This document shows positions 1-11,763 of a stretch of 64,000 nt of DNA, piece after piece. How positions within the stretch are numbered: the stretch's first letter is position 1; every line of letters begins with the position of its first letter. The translations under genes and the position numbers were made by a program. Below the pieces are notes generated by a model. The model searched no databases, was not told the origin of the DNA, and saw only the letters and a list, made by a program, of their open reading frames with translations. This stretch comes from Trichobilharzia szidati (lineage: Eukaryota > Platyhelminthes > Trematoda > Strigeidida > Schistosomatidae): assembly GCA_944472155.2 (NCBI GenBank), contig OX235272.1, forward strand, positions 98,400,020 through 98,464,019, given 5' to 3'.

Positions 1-439
1 GCGAAAGATCAATATTGATAGGTGACCAGTGTATATACCAGGTGCATATTTTCGAAAACTTCTACACAGTAATAATTCATTGCTAGCTGAAAAGCAACAA
101 GAACACTGAAACTACGCGTGAAAGTAAGGTATGAAACAACTACAATGAAAGGAATGCACTGACTTGGTGATATACACTTTCGAAACCAACGAAATAACTA
201 ATTTTAACAGCAGCGGAAACAAAAATGAGGTGAAACGCCACAATGTTGACAGAAATCCTACGATTAATTTTGTTTAAATTTTTAATTTTATCTATATTTT
301 GAGTAAATCAGGAACGTCAATCCAGCATGGCCGACAACCATGGACGAAAATGCCCTCCGGGTGCCTAACTCTTCCAATGACCTTGAGCATGCGGGATAAT
401 TTCAGTCGTTTGAAGCATGCCGTATAATTACTTAATTGT
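1..439. other. No gene recognised, AT-rich flank
   Basis: I find no coding pattern, RNA gene or recognisable element in this stretch. It borders the W repeat, and its last part may belong to that repeat, since the match to the right end of the window fades gradually near 440. Confidence 0.4.
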
Positions 440-1510
440 GCAGCAGTCCTTCAGGTTGCGCGGGAAAATCGACCTCGTTTCGTTTTCAATCCGTGGTTGT
501 AGGCATACGATAACCAACAAATGTTGAGGTAAGTACTACATTTTCATGGGACTGAAAGCTGTTTTAGAAAAGTAAAAGTGAGAAGGTGAATCATTAAAGT
601 GTAATGAAATAGGTAAATGCAATATATCATTAGCAGGTGCATTCATAAAGGAAATACAATGGGAGACTATAATCCCTAGGCTGACAAAGTTCATTTGCAA
701 TGTATAATGCTACCCATATAGGTCTTACTATCATGATGTCCACTTTTGGTTTTAATACAATTATCCACAAGCCGATTGTTTTTATTTCATACCTTTTTGT
801 GTATTTGGTGCACAACCATATCCTACAGAGAATAGGAATAGAATAATTCAAATCGAATTCATAAAGAGCTATAAAATGTTAGGTTTAATGGAATATAATG
901 AGGAGCAAGTAAAGACGTTTTAAGAAAATAAATGAGATGAGACATTGTTAAGTGGTATTCAAAGATTCGACAATGGAAATTATATTTATTTATAAGATGC
1001 CTCATAAATCTGTGCAGAGCCCACGGGGTCGCATCTCAACAATAGGCTGAGCGAATAGTTTATGTTTGAAGGCAGAAGCATCGTCTATCTAGGTGATCAT
1101 TATTACCTTTTTCAAGATAACGGTCTAAGCCCTCATAAAAATCTCAAGCCATCAAATTGCATATTGCTGTTGCTTCAGAATGGGGCGATTCACCTTAGTG
1201 ACCACCACCATATCTACTGAACAGCAAGCGCCACCCTCCCTCGTTTTGTAATGTTAGACTCTGAGACTAAGATTGTCATGGCTACAGCAAATATATTGCT
1301 TGGTTCCAGACACGCTCGTACCTCACATTTCATTTCCCTAGCTTTTTTAGTTAGTGCTTCCAATAGGCCTTCACGTACAGATTTATGAACATATTATATA
1401 TATATATGTGCATGCGTCCTTATGAATAGATTACTTTATAAGAAGTTAAACCCTTAAAGAGTAAAAAGAATAGGTTTTGTGAATAGTGGAGCTAGATTCA
1501 TCAGAATACT
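440..1510 (-). repeat. Interspersed repeat W, left copy, block 1
   Basis: Read on the minus strand, this block matches two plus-strand segments at the other end of the window, about 62390-63105 and 63256-64000. Long shared tracts include the stretch around 1150-1200 (matching about 63355-63425) and the stretch around 690-760 (matching about 63800-63860). Relative to the copy at 62390-63105, this copy keeps an extra segment at roughly 1140-1430, which is shared instead with the copy at 63256-64000. Short reading frames inside it are not conserved as frames, so I treat it as non-coding. Element class unknown; no LTR, TIR or RT motif was seen. Confidence 0.7.
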
Positions 1511-1814
1511 ATAGTTAGATTTTGTAGTGACCCATTTTATTACTCATCATCGTCCTATACCCTCATTATGTAATTGTACTTTGATTTGTTTATTACTCTA
1601 AATCTTGCATGTTAACAAGTGATACATTTGTACTCGCTCAAGTTTTGAATTTTGATTACGGCGAGAATACACATTCCTACACCTTCTCAAGTGTCTTCTG
1701 ATTTACGTTGTGTGTGTCTAGTAAGCACAACGTTAGGACACAATTATAAACGAGAAGAAGTATTAGGATATACGTATACGCTAGTTTAATCAAAATATCA
1801 GCAGCAGCACAACA
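1511..1814. other. Stretch interrupting the W repeat
   Basis: In the right-hand W copy the sequences flanking this stretch are directly adjacent (near 62390). These about 300 bases are therefore either an insertion here or a deletion there. I see no element signature in it. Confidence 0.4.
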
Positions 1815-2145
1815 AGTTCAATGTAGGTAGTATGAACTGAAGGTAAGGTCGGTTGGCAGGACTTATTGTACTAAATTATCATGACAGTCTTTTATATAGT
1901 AAACATTTGACATTGCAAAGTAACCTGTCTACATATATTATAAAAAGATATTAACACAGAACCAACAAAATTTTAACATTTAGTTAACAATACTGCAGTG
2001 TGTGTATACTGAAGGAGGGTAGTTAGTCTAACAGGGCGCCGTAAAGTAAATCAAACTATATATGATAAGAGTGTAATCAATATTATAATTCGTATTATCA
2101 AAGAATACACTAGGCTCAATAATTGAGTGTTATTAGTCATTAAAC
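1815..2145 (-). repeat. Interspersed repeat W, left copy, block 2
   Basis: The reverse complement aligns almost continuously with 62060-62390, with high identity over about 330 bp. Landmarks are the tract with ggcgccgtaaagtaaa near 2034 and its partner tttactttacggcgcc near 62150. Non-coding as far as I can see. Confidence 0.7.
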
Positions 2146-2179
2146 GTACGGATAAATTCTTTGTGGTATTTATTTTTTC

Positions 2180-2945
2180 TTTCAGACACATTAAAACAAG
2201 TAAAAGATTTTATAACCGTACATGTTACATCCGCTAAAAAATTAGACATATCTTTTTCGATGTTCTATTTTTCGCGTTATTTTACTGTATGGTAGATGCA
2301 TATCATTTTTCAAACGTTTCATTTGGTACATCTTCCTCAACAAGGTTCTTGGCATTTTCGTTTTCTTTTCCAGGTGCAACGGGCACTTGACAAGAAACAA
2401 ACGAAGCACGGGATCCAACGAACAAAATCGAGGAAGCCATGTACAGACACCGTATTAGCATAGGCAGACAGACCAGTAGGCACACCACGAAGCCGCTCGG
2501 AGGAGTTTTTCTCACCCTTAAGGGAACCATAGAGTTTCTTTTTACTACCGGCTGGCTCTGTCTTAGGGTCCTCATGGCCCCACTACGGGGGGAGTGAGCC
2601 GTAGCGGTAAATAATTCTCCAAAGTTATTGACCACAGCAATCATCACTGAACATTGAATGCTGACCCTCACAGATTAAGTCTACTTGTTTAGCTGAAGGC
2701 TTCCGGTCAAGTATCCATGCCATTTGGTACTCCATCGTGTCACGTTCGTGCACGATCCCTAGATAGCTAAGTAATCATCTCGTACTCCGATTTGGTCCCG
2801 AAATATATCTCGTAATTTGGACGATCAGCTATCATTTTTTGCTTTGCCTTTGGTCTACGAGGAACAAATACTATAGGAGTTGTGGGTATTAGATCTTGCG
2901 TGAGTATACTTCGTACTATCCGTGAACATCAATACCTTCAGCCCC
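2180..2945 (+). mobile_element. 3' remnant of a Boudicca-like Ty3/Gypsy element with LTR
   Basis: The stretch 2180-2599 matches the untranslated 3' region of the provirus at 44357-49625 (there about 48815-49279), including the pyrimidine tract before cag at 2373 and the purine-rich ggggggagtgag just before the LTR. The LTR (about 2600-2945) aligns along its whole length with the two LTRs of that provirus but carries many more substitutions. Its first base is changed, so the usual TG start is lost. No gag or pol is left: the element is 5'-truncated. It ends directly against an RTE element. Confidence 0.8.
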
Positions 2946-2949
2946 TAAA

Positions 2950-5480
2950 AGAGCGATGGCTAGGGATGTATGCGTAACACATGTCCTAACCATCTCAATC
3001 GCTGTAACTTCCCCCTTATCCAACACTGTATGCCTAATCAACCCAATATTATTCATCACACTATACTACTTAACACGGGAGATAGAACACAGATACCTAT
3101 GATCAAAGATAGCTAGCCTTTTCATCTCTTCCACTTTCAACGACCATGTCTTGCTCACAGCCACAAAGGAGGGCAGAGAGAACTGCTGAGCAGTAGACAC
3201 GTCTTCTATTCGACAACCAGATATCACGTCTATGCCAGAGATGGCGTCAGTTGACAGGCGAATGTCAAACGAGTCTTTTGTATCCGTGATGAGATTTCGT
3301 CAATGATCAACTAACTGGGGCTGATACAACTTCCTACATAAGTCAAGTGGTCAACACGCTCCACGAACCACTTCACTCCCTCTATTTCTAAGCTAAGAGT
3401 CAATGTAGTTCAGCCCTGTAGCATCATCTAACATTCGACGGGAGTAAAATCCTAGACCAAATATTCGAAGACTGCTGCCCTTCAAGGTGTTCAGAAGACT
3501 CTGCTCTACTTTGTCAGCAAGTTCACCTAGAAAGACTATATCATTTGCATATTCTAAGCCAACGACATTATACCCTGGTAACAAGTCAATGCCTGAGACA
3601 TCGAAGTCAGTTAGAGTTAAGTCAATCAGTACATTAATAGTGTAATTAAACAGAAATGGGGACAGTGGGCATACCTGACGGAAACCACTAGTTGTCACCA
3701 GTTCAGATGACAACTCGCCATAAGCTCTCACCTGGCTGCATGACTTCAAGTACAATGAGTGCCTTGATCAGTGCAATGTATTTTCTCGGTATTCCCTTCA
3801 CAGCCAAGCATCGCCAGAGTACCTCTCGGTCGACAAAATCGAGAGCTGCCTTTAGGTCAAGAAATATGACGGCTGTTGGACGCCGGTAAATATGCCTATG
3901 TTCCAGAATCTGTTGAAGGGTGAAGATATGATCATATGATTATAGAGCCTAGAACTTTAGATACCATATTGATCAAGCTAATCCCCCCTTTGGTTATCAC
4001 AGAAAGACTTAGTATAATCAATGACTTACACCATCCCGACCGGACTTCCTCTGATTCCCGTGACGCTGCTTTATGCCTTACTTGACACAAACAGTTAACT
4101 TAACCCACCGTACTTAGACGCCTTTGGAATCATTTTATCAGGTCCCACAGCTTTGCCTCGTTTCAGGCTGGTGACACCTTCAGTAACCTCGGGTAGGGAC
4201 GGAGGACCGGTGTTTATATCCCATTCAGGCAGGTGTTGGATTCTCAGTTTGTTGAGCGTGGCTGTAAGCCAGTTAAACTGCTCCCCAAATTGTTCTCGCC
4301 AAAGCCCTAGTCGTCTGTTTTGACAGCTAATAATGGTGCCATTTTTCTCAGAGATTGATTCACCTATCATTTTTTGCCGCGTGTTTCCCTGATCAGTCTA
4401 AAACGTTGTCTGGTGTTACCTATTTCCGATGCGGAAATCTACTGTCTCTTAATAAATTTGGGTTTTATATTGTTAACAGTCTACACAGCTGGGTCTAAGA
4501 CTAACCGTATTTTGTGCCACGTTTCTTCTAAGGAGTCTTGATGTCGACCCCAGATGCTCGTTTCGCCGTTTCTTCCTTAAGCAAGGACTCAGTGTCTTGA
4601 TCAAGTCGGGTGGTGCAACTGCTTCGCTGCCAACAGTTTTTGAGTTCGTTTAGTAATAAGCGTACAGGCGCCAGAACCAGGCCGTGATCGGGGTTTATGC
4701 ACGTGTTCCAGAAGGAGCGACAGTCTTCTACTGACCCTCGCCAACGATATCCTATCGTTATGTGTTCCCTTAGAGTTCAACGTTGATTTGGTGTACCAGG
4801 TCTTCAGGTTAGGCAATGTCTCTCTTTTTACCCGAAGTTAGAGCTGACCAGGAGCAGATGATTATCTGAACAGAACTGTAGAAGACGATCATAGTTGACG
4901 GTTCGTCGGCAGAGAACTCCTTACGTACCACCTATATACTTCGCAGTCGGACATAACTTCCCTACTTGGGCATTGAAGTCGCCTGCTTAGATAATTATAT
5001 CAGCCTTTTGCTTTTGGCAGCAGACCGATAGTTTCTCGTAGAAATCATCCTTTAGTTCAGTCAATTGGGGCGTGAGCGAAGACTATGAAAAGACATCGAC
5101 GGTTAACGCCACCCTTCTTTCTTATAAGAGACCCATTAAGACGGACCGCGCACATTCGGCTATCTACTGGGATCCAGTCAAGAAGGGATTTTTCTGCCAT
5201 AACACTCAACGCCATCCCTGCACCTCCAAGTCCTCGTGGACTAGCTAAGGATTCCCCTGATACCCTTCAGGTGAATTTTGCAGATTTACATCGTTGGCTG
5301 GGTGAGGTTAAGTGAATGACCACACCCGGGTTTTGTATGTGTGTCTCCGAGACACAACACACATCAATGGCTAGAGATGACAGAGTTCTGGCTAGTGTTG
5401 CCTGTTGTTCGATTTGACAGAGAGTTCTGACGTTAAATGCCCCAATATGAAGTTGAAGGTGTGGCTCTAAGGGATTATCC
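2950..5480 (-). pseudogene. RTE-clade (SR2-like) non-LTR retrotransposon, decayed
   Basis: Read on the minus strand, this is a single-ORF type non-LTR element in N-to-C order. The endonuclease remnant (about 5480-4700) shows a DWIPVDSR block, a FIVFAHAP block and an AGDFNAQVG block. A linker follows with QFNW, LPEW and KAVGPD (4370-4095). The RT palm (3755-3393) holds CPLSPFLFN and YANDIV in place of the usual YADDIV. A C-terminal RWLGHVLR block lies near 3000-2960. Frameshifts and stops separate all of these, and the active-site change Asp to Asn suggests a dead RT. The 3' end is lost at the junction with the LTR remnant at about 2945. RTE placement rests on motif wording that I know from schistosome SR2-like proteins. 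Confidence 0.8.
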
Positions 5481-5599
5481 GGCTCTCATTGTTATTTGTG
5501 GTCACATAATGAAATGAAGATGCCTGACCGGCCTGAAGAATAGTGCTGACAGAAGTAGGGAAGCAAGATGATGAGAGTGACGGGGATAAAGGAGAATGA

Positions 5600-6650
5600 T
5601 GTTCAGGAGGGCTTGGTGTGTTTTTGGAAGTGTCTCCAACCTAACTAAGAATGAAACTAACTCACTCTGGAGCAAATCCAATACTGCCACTAATTATTAT
5701 TCTCCAAAAGGAGCACACATTAACTCGGTAGACTTAGGTGATCAAGTCATTGGTCGAGCCACGCAGAACCGCTGGATGCTGAGCTATACTTAGGCCCGAC
5801 CAACGAGCTCATGTACCTCAAACATTATCTCAAGACCCAAATTTGCCTAACCCTTATTAGTGCTAGATCTATTCCGAACAAAACAACGATGATCAGATCA
5901 CTCACACTTGTATATAACCTACCCCAACCACAATTATCTCTACTGAGTGTTATTGTCAATCGAAAATGCCGGGCGTAGAGGTGATTATTAGTAAATACAC
6001 ACATTGGCGATGTTAACGGAACAGTTGTAAGGGGCGATGCTGTCGTGTGTCATTCCGGAAAACATTTTCTGTGTTAAGTTTAGAAAACGACAGTCTGTGG
6101 GTCAATATACACTTTAGAAATGCCACAGAACCAATCGTAAATCATTCACAGAACACCTGTTACCTTCAGTGATTACGCGGCGCAACTTATTAATGCACTG
6201 GAAGAAGTTTCCACTCTTCCATTCGAGCATCAGATCCCACCCGAAAACAACTGGAATATACTAACAGGCCTAGTCAAACGTGACAAGCGCTTAGGTACAC
6301 TGGACATTTTCGGCTGGAAACAAACTGTCACTATCCCTACAAGATGTAAAAACGCACTGGACTTAATATTCTATCACGATATAAGTCCCCTCTCAATCTT
6401 ACTGGATTCCAAGTTTTCAGGCAGTAACTCCAAATTAGTGTTGTGTGCGCTGTCACCTTCACTGAGCAGCAATGCAGATTATGCCTCTTCACAACAAATA
6501 ACGGAGACCATAGAAACGCGGACTGGGCTTCCATAGAATCAATGCTGAGATCCTCCGAATAGGGCGAATACTTCACTACTGATGACCTCCAGAGAGTTAT
6601 CAGCACCTTCTGTCAAGGAACTTAGCCCTAAGTTCCAATTGTAACGAAGG
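5600..6650 (+). pseudogene. CR1-like element, ORF1/ORF2 junction and endonuclease fragment, decayed
   Basis: The plus-strand translation shows a block (about 5690-5900) similar to the start of ORF2 in element C at 35090-35300, ending in the ISARSIPNK endonuclease motif. Further on come LDLIFYHDI (about 6360) and FSGSNSKLVLC (about 6415), which correspond to the LDLVF and SDH blocks of APE-type endonucleases. The last motif has Asn in place of the catalytic Asp-His pair. Several frameshifts and stops are present. No RT follows. Confidence 0.65.
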
Positions 6651-7720
6651 CGCTTTGAACTGATAAAGACTATGTACTTGTCCCAACTTTAAATCCAAAA
6701 CACCAGTATTCTTTGAACGAATTTATATTGTTTGGCAATTAAAGTCAAGACAACTTCAAAGTCTACAAACAAATGTTTAGTACAAATGAAACAAGACAAA
6801 AAAGCCCAACACACAACAAGCATACCACATCACACCGACACGCTCTCCCCCCATGTGGTATCTACGCTCTCTGTCGACAGTATCATCACTGATCTGGTTC
6901 ACGAAGTATTGGTTGCTTCATACCACTGTAGCACAATCCTCTCCCCGGCGTATCCAATCGCGTACACTGACTCTAACACTACTCGATTTGTTCACAAGTT
7001 TAGAAGTGACTTCAGAAGTACTTACAAAAACATTACAAGATGATTCACACAGTGCGACAACTATAAAATTAACCGACAATCAGATGAATCGGAACCCACT
7101 CAGTTACTTAACAGTAACATATGTACAATCAATATACCAAATGTTGTGGATTCTGCCTTGACGAGCTACCCTTGAAGAATTGTAGGACTTGCAGCAGTAC
7201 GCCTACAACCCTTCTCAGGCTGATGCCCTTAAGTTGGAAAATCGTCGTTGAGTTCGCTTGCTGACCTCCTTCCATCATCTATATCCTAAACTCTGAATGG
7301 TAACACGCCCATGACATTGTATCGTGGAATGTAGATGACTAACAAACATACGACGTATCTGACCAACCAAGGGAAGGCATAGAGTAATTTCCACCAAAGA
7401 TAATAACATTCAAATAGTAGTTTGAAACCTGAAATGCCTTTATTCGTGCAAGTCAGTCTAACAGTTACCCTCTTGTACACAGTTGGCTTATCGCTACTAA
7501 ACTGGCCATTGCCTTTCGTCCCTTCGAACAGACCGACACTAGCATAATCACTGCATAAGTCACGTGGGTTCATGGACGGCTCTCTTACTGCATATGACTT
7601 CACCAACGACCACTGAATGACACCAGCTGAAGAACGTAGCGGCGTATCAGAAGCTGTCACCGTTCGATCTTTAGAAAGCTGTCTAACCGCAAGATTACCA
7701 CCACTGCTATCTTTTGTTAT
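6651..7720. other. Unassigned stretch
   Basis: There is a 103-codon plus-strand frame from about 6732 (Ser/Thr-rich, no motif) and a 124-codon minus-strand frame at 7286-7660, neither with a recognisable domain. The stretch may be further decay of the preceding CR1-like element. I cannot assign it. Confidence 0.3.
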
Positions 7721-7734
7721 TAGAGTTATAATAA

Positions 7735-8597
7735 TAATATATTCTCATTTTTTACATGAGGGACGCCAGTTTACAGGCATCATCAATATGATAAATTACA
7801 TATACGATTAGTAAGCATATTTAATAATAGTAATTTAATAAAATACATTTTTTCCTACCTGTGTAGGACACACCAATTGTACAGGCATGGATAAGTATTA
7901 TTTAAATTACATAAATTTGGTTCATGGTTAAATTATAAGGTTGCAGCCATTTTGTCTATGGGAACAATATGATAACTAGTCATTCAATGGAACACATCAA
8001 GAAATATAGAAATATTGTCTTCGTATTAACAAAAAAACCCAAGTATGTTTTGGATGGATTACAAATACTTGGGAAAAAAATAAAGCTTGAAGTAATTCTT
8101 CCATATAACTTTGGTGTGTACGGCATCGAGTCTTATTCTTGATTTATATCCAAATTTGATAATAATTTAAAATAAGTAATACACTTGTATACTTTTGTCA
8201 GCATTTTCTTCGTAACATCACAAGTGAATTGTACTGAATGTGGACTAATAATAATGATAGTTTATATTTTCTTATAAACGGGTGTTTTCAAGAAATGCAA
8301 GCTATTTTGCAGACACGATCAGTTATGTTGTAAGTTACAATCGTGAAGTATTATAAAGGTATATTCCACAACTGTAATCCAGGTTGCGTCGTGGGGAAAG
8401 GTAATGCGTAATTCCCGAGGCAATTGTAAGATATGGGACCAATGATGTTTGCAGATCATTTGTCATTGTAAGGGGTCAAAAATGTACATTCTTCACTCTC
8501 ATTCAAAAATTCATATAGAAGCTAAAATAGTGGGAGACAAAAGAGGACAAACGAGAGCAGCACAGAAGAAAGCAAGTGGAGTACTTAGGGAGTGATT
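7735..8597 (-). repeat. Interspersed repeat R, copy 1
   Basis: The reverse complement matches 42580-43440 along its length. The first 640 bp are about 95% identical by eye, and a short stretch of about 17 bases is present only here (near 8150). The repeat ends at its low-coordinate side in an (ATA)n tract (about 7728-7741), the counterpart of the ATT tract at 43430-43445. Older partial copies occur at 56487-56800, 58129-58225 and 63170-63255. At 8597 the match stops where the 3' end of element A begins, so element A probably entered this repeat. No conserved reading frame. Confidence 0.75.
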
Positions 8598-8844
8598 AAT
8601 ATGTGTATATACATTTATATTCTGTTTAGTAACTATGGTTGTTTTGGTGCACTAACTAACTAGTCCCGTGATGCTAACTTTTATATTGTGTGAACTAATA
8701 TTATTGTCCTGTGTAAAAGTGTCTATCATGTACTTCCAATAATATAAAAATTTATAATTGTAGTTTGTTGTAACTACACGTTTAATGAACTTAAAATATC
8801 TATGTTGGGTGAAAAAGAGGGTCTAGGATTCAGACGCAGAAGTG

Positions 8845-9290
8845 CATTGTCATCTTTGAGCAGTCTGGTGACTGAGGAGATGAACACTGCGAGTGTGTTT
8901 GCATCGCGCACATCAGCTGGTAGTCAATTCCAAATGACTGAAAACGTATTTAAGAAGAAATTATACCGCATGTAAGTCTGACAATGCTCAATAGCAACTA
9001 GGTTGTGATGATTTCTAAGATTGTAACTGATGACAGCGGTAGGTTTAGTTAATGGCTCGGAGGAGTGCAAGAGAAGATCAGTAAGCTTGTAGTAGAAAAT
9101 AAGGTCTAGCTTGAGACGTCTTTTCCAGAGTGATTCTAATCTCAGTCTGTCACAACGCTAATAGTATTCGAGACCACTTTCTGAACCAAGAGTTCTTGAG
9201 GTCAATTGCCGCTGCACTCCCTCTAATTCAAGCTAACCATTCTGTCACAGTCCACTAAGAATAAACGGGCAGTATTCTAAAATAGGTCGG
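8845..9290 (-). pseudogene. C-terminal tail of ORF2 of element A, out of frame
   Basis: The minus-strand translation continues past the stop of the main ORF2 in other frames, with blocks such as VRPILEYC, RLRLESLWKRRLKLDLIFYYK and LPADVRDA. These are typical of the C-terminal region of CR1/Jockey-type RT proteins. A frameshift near 9290 and several stops separate it from the upstream frame. This copy therefore cannot make a full-length ORF2 protein. Confidence 0.7.
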
Positions 9291-11763
9291 ACACATATTC
9301 ATATAATAAAACCCTAGTTTCACAACAAAAGAAATTGCGAGTTATGCATCCTAGGAGCCTTCGTGTTTTACGTCTGGCATAATCAGCTTGTTCAGAGAAC
9401 GTTAAGTTACTAGAGTATCTGATACCGAGATCTACGACTGAGTTGAGCTTGGCTAGTTTACGCCCATTTATTTCAAGATTCAGGTCAAGGTTACTGTTTC
9501 CGATACAAATCCAGCTGCATTTGTCAATGTTGAACTTTAGACAGGATTCAGTACACCATGTTGCGAGATCACTTAGTTCAAGATGTATTTTATTTACCAT
9601 ATCGCTTAGTTCACGAGCGTAGCAGGAGTAAACGACTTTGAGGTCGTCAGCATATAGGAATGGTTCACCCGAAGTGTAGCAGTTGCAAATGCTATAAATG
9701 TTGACTGTAAATAAAAGGGGACCTAGGACACTACCTTGCACAACTCCACTTGTGATCTGTCTAGGATGAGACAACACAGATCCAACCTTGGTTATTTGTA
9801 CTCTGTTGTTTAGAAACGATTTTAACCAGCTGAGTAATGGATTGCGAATCCCACATGAATACAGCTTCTCAAAGAGAATACTGTGAGATACCATGTCAAA
9901 TCCCCTAGATATGTCGAAGTAGAGAACAACAACTAGCTTACGTGCTTCGCGACTACTAGTGATGCAGTTGAAAAAGTCGAAGTGGCAAGTAACGCAAGAC
10001 CTATTTTTGAGAAATCCGTGTTGAGACCTTGTAACAAGATCTTCCCTAAGTAGATAGTCTGACAATTGATCTTTGACAACTTTCTCCATGACTCGCGAAA
10101 CAACTGGGGTTATATTTATAGGTCTGTAATTGCGGACGTTTGCCTTATCACCGGATTTATAGTGTGGAATTATGAAGCCAGTTTTCCACTCATTAGTGTA
10201 AGTGCCTGTGTCCATAGATATTGAGAAGAATTTAAGAAGTAATAGGGGTATATCACACCCACTGTTTTTGAAAATTATAGAAGCAAGGCCATCTGGTCCC
10301 GTGCTAGTGGGAGGTTTCAGGCTTTTAACTGCTTGTTCTATTAATTGGTCGGTGAACACTATGCTTCCGAGGAAAGAGCTAGTAAGGGGGTCGGTGTCAC
10401 CAGGAATGCGCGTTTCTAAACTGAAGTTTGCAAACCACTCACTGAATATTTCACAGATGGTGGCAGGCACATTGTAGATAACTTTGTCATGAAGTAAATA
10501 GGGGATGTCCCTAGTCGACTGCATTCGTTTTTTAAGAAGTGTTGTTAAGTTAAAAACTTTGGAGGTGCCTTCAAGTGCCCTTAATTCTTCGTCGAGGTCC
10601 TTTTGAGAGCGTTGGCGCTTGATAGATTCAAGAGACTCATAGATTGAGTGCAGTAGTGATATATCCTTAGTGGAATAGTACCGTTTCTTCAGCTTCCTTA
10701 ACTTATTGCGCCATGCCCTAGGAATGTATTCAGCTTGGTGTCTACTTAATTTCACTACCCTCTTAGGAGCAACAGTATCTAGACAAAGGATAACATTCCT
10801 GTAAAATAGGGACACTACAGCCTTCAGGGAGTCAATGGTAAAATAGTCATCCCACTGACAGAGTAGAATGAGTTCTTGGACTAGTCCCCAGTCTGTATGT
10901 TTGTAACTACGACATATCAAGCTCCCTGAAACCTGTTTGTCTCCTATATTTAGTGGTGAGAAAGGCAGAGAGCAGAGTACCATTCTATGGTCACTACTGG
11001 AAAATCTGTTACCAACATAGTTGGAGACTGGGATTGTGTCATGAAAAAACACAAGGTCCAACATGTTGTCACCACGAGTAGGTGTCTGGAAGTGTTGCTG
11101 CCATCCATAACAATCGATAGTGGCAAGTAATTCGTCGAAGCGTTGGGGGCCGGAACTACTTAACCAACTGACTTCTGGAAGATTGAAGTCCCCTGCAGTT
11201 ATTTTGTAATTAGAACTAAACGATGAAGCGTGTGTGAATGATTTGGCTAATAACGCATCAGTTTCTTTGGTTGAGTTTGATGCTGGGTAAACACAGCCTA
11301 TGAGAAGCTTGTACTTATCTCCTTGTAAGACGACCCAGAGTGAATCAGGTACCTGGTTCAATATTTCATCTTCCACTTTACTGACTACGAATGAGTTATG
11401 TATATATATGAGACATCCTCCACCACGCTTGCAGCCTCTATTTGCACGGTGTACAGTGTAATCATCTATGCCTATATGCACATCAAGTACAGAGTATGAG
11501 CACCATGATTCAGTAATCAGAGCTACAGTAGGCTTGGCGATAAATAATAATGCCCTTAGTTCAGATATCTTATTGATTAAGGAACGTGCATTAATTAGCA
11601 ATATCGTGAATAAGTCACGGGATACTACAAACTGGCTTAAGATATCACCATAACCTAACTCTGTTTGTGCGTCAACAACGCAAGAGTTTATGAATGATAC
11701 GGGGGTCGGACTGGGTGTCTGTACATCGGGGTTAGAGTGCAGTGAGGTGGTCCTAGGTGCCAT
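9277..11763 (-). CDS. ORF2 endonuclease/reverse transcriptase of CR1-like element A
   Basis: This is an 828-residue frame starting at an ATG that lies 76 nt inside the end of ORF1. An APE-type endonuclease comes first: LINARSLINK (about residue 55), ITESWC, AGDFNLPEVSW (about 190), LDLVF and SSDHRMV (about 260). It nicks target DNA for priming. The reverse transcriptase follows with NYRPINITP (about 545), FDISRGFD, GVVQGSVLGPLLF (about 665) and YADD (about 705). The FDISRGFD block differs from the usual SKAFD, although its catalytic Asp is kept. The frame ends early, and the C-terminal region is found in other frames down to 8845, so the element is probably no longer autonomous. CR1/Jockey-group assignment is from motif order; the exact family name was not determined. 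Confidence 0.85.
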   Translation of the reverse strand: MAPRTTSLHSNPDVQTPSPTPVSFINSCVVDAQTELGYGDILSQFVVSRDLFTILLINARSLINKISELRALLFIAKPTVALITESWCSYSVLDVHIGIDDYTVHRANRGCKRGGGCLIYIHNSFVVSKVEDEILNQVPDSLWVVLQGDKYKLLIGCVYPASNSTKETDALLAKSFTHASSFSSNYKITAGDFNLPEVSWLSSSGPQRFDELLATIDCYGWQQHFQTPTRGDNMLDLVFFHDTIPVSNYVGNRFSSSDHRMVLCSLPFSPLNIGDKQVSGSLICRSYKHTDWGLVQELILLCQWDDYFTIDSLKAVVSLFYRNVILCLDTVAPKRVVKLSRHQAEYIPRAWRNKLRKLKKRYYSTKDISLLHSIYESLESIKRQRSQKDLDEELRALEGTSKVFNLTTLLKKRMQSTRDIPYLLHDKVIYNVPATICEIFSEWFANFSLETRIPGDTDPLTSSFLGSIVFTDQLIEQAVKSLKPPTSTGPDGLASIIFKNSGCDIPLLLLKFFSISMDTGTYTNEWKTGFIIPHYKSGDKANVRNYRPINITPVVSRVMEKVVKDQLSDYLLREDLVTRSQHGFLKNRSCVTCHFDFFNCITSSREARKLVVVLYFDISRGFDMVSHSILFEKLYSCGIRNPLLSWLKSFLNNRVQITKVGSVLSHPRQITSGVVQGSVLGPLLFTVNIYSICNCYTSGEPFLYADDLKVVYSCYARELSDMVNKIHLELSDLATWCTESCLKFNIDKCSWICIGNSNLDLNLEINGRKLAKLNSVVDLGIRYSSNLTFSEQADYARRKTRRLLGCITRNFFCCETRVLLYEYVSDLF

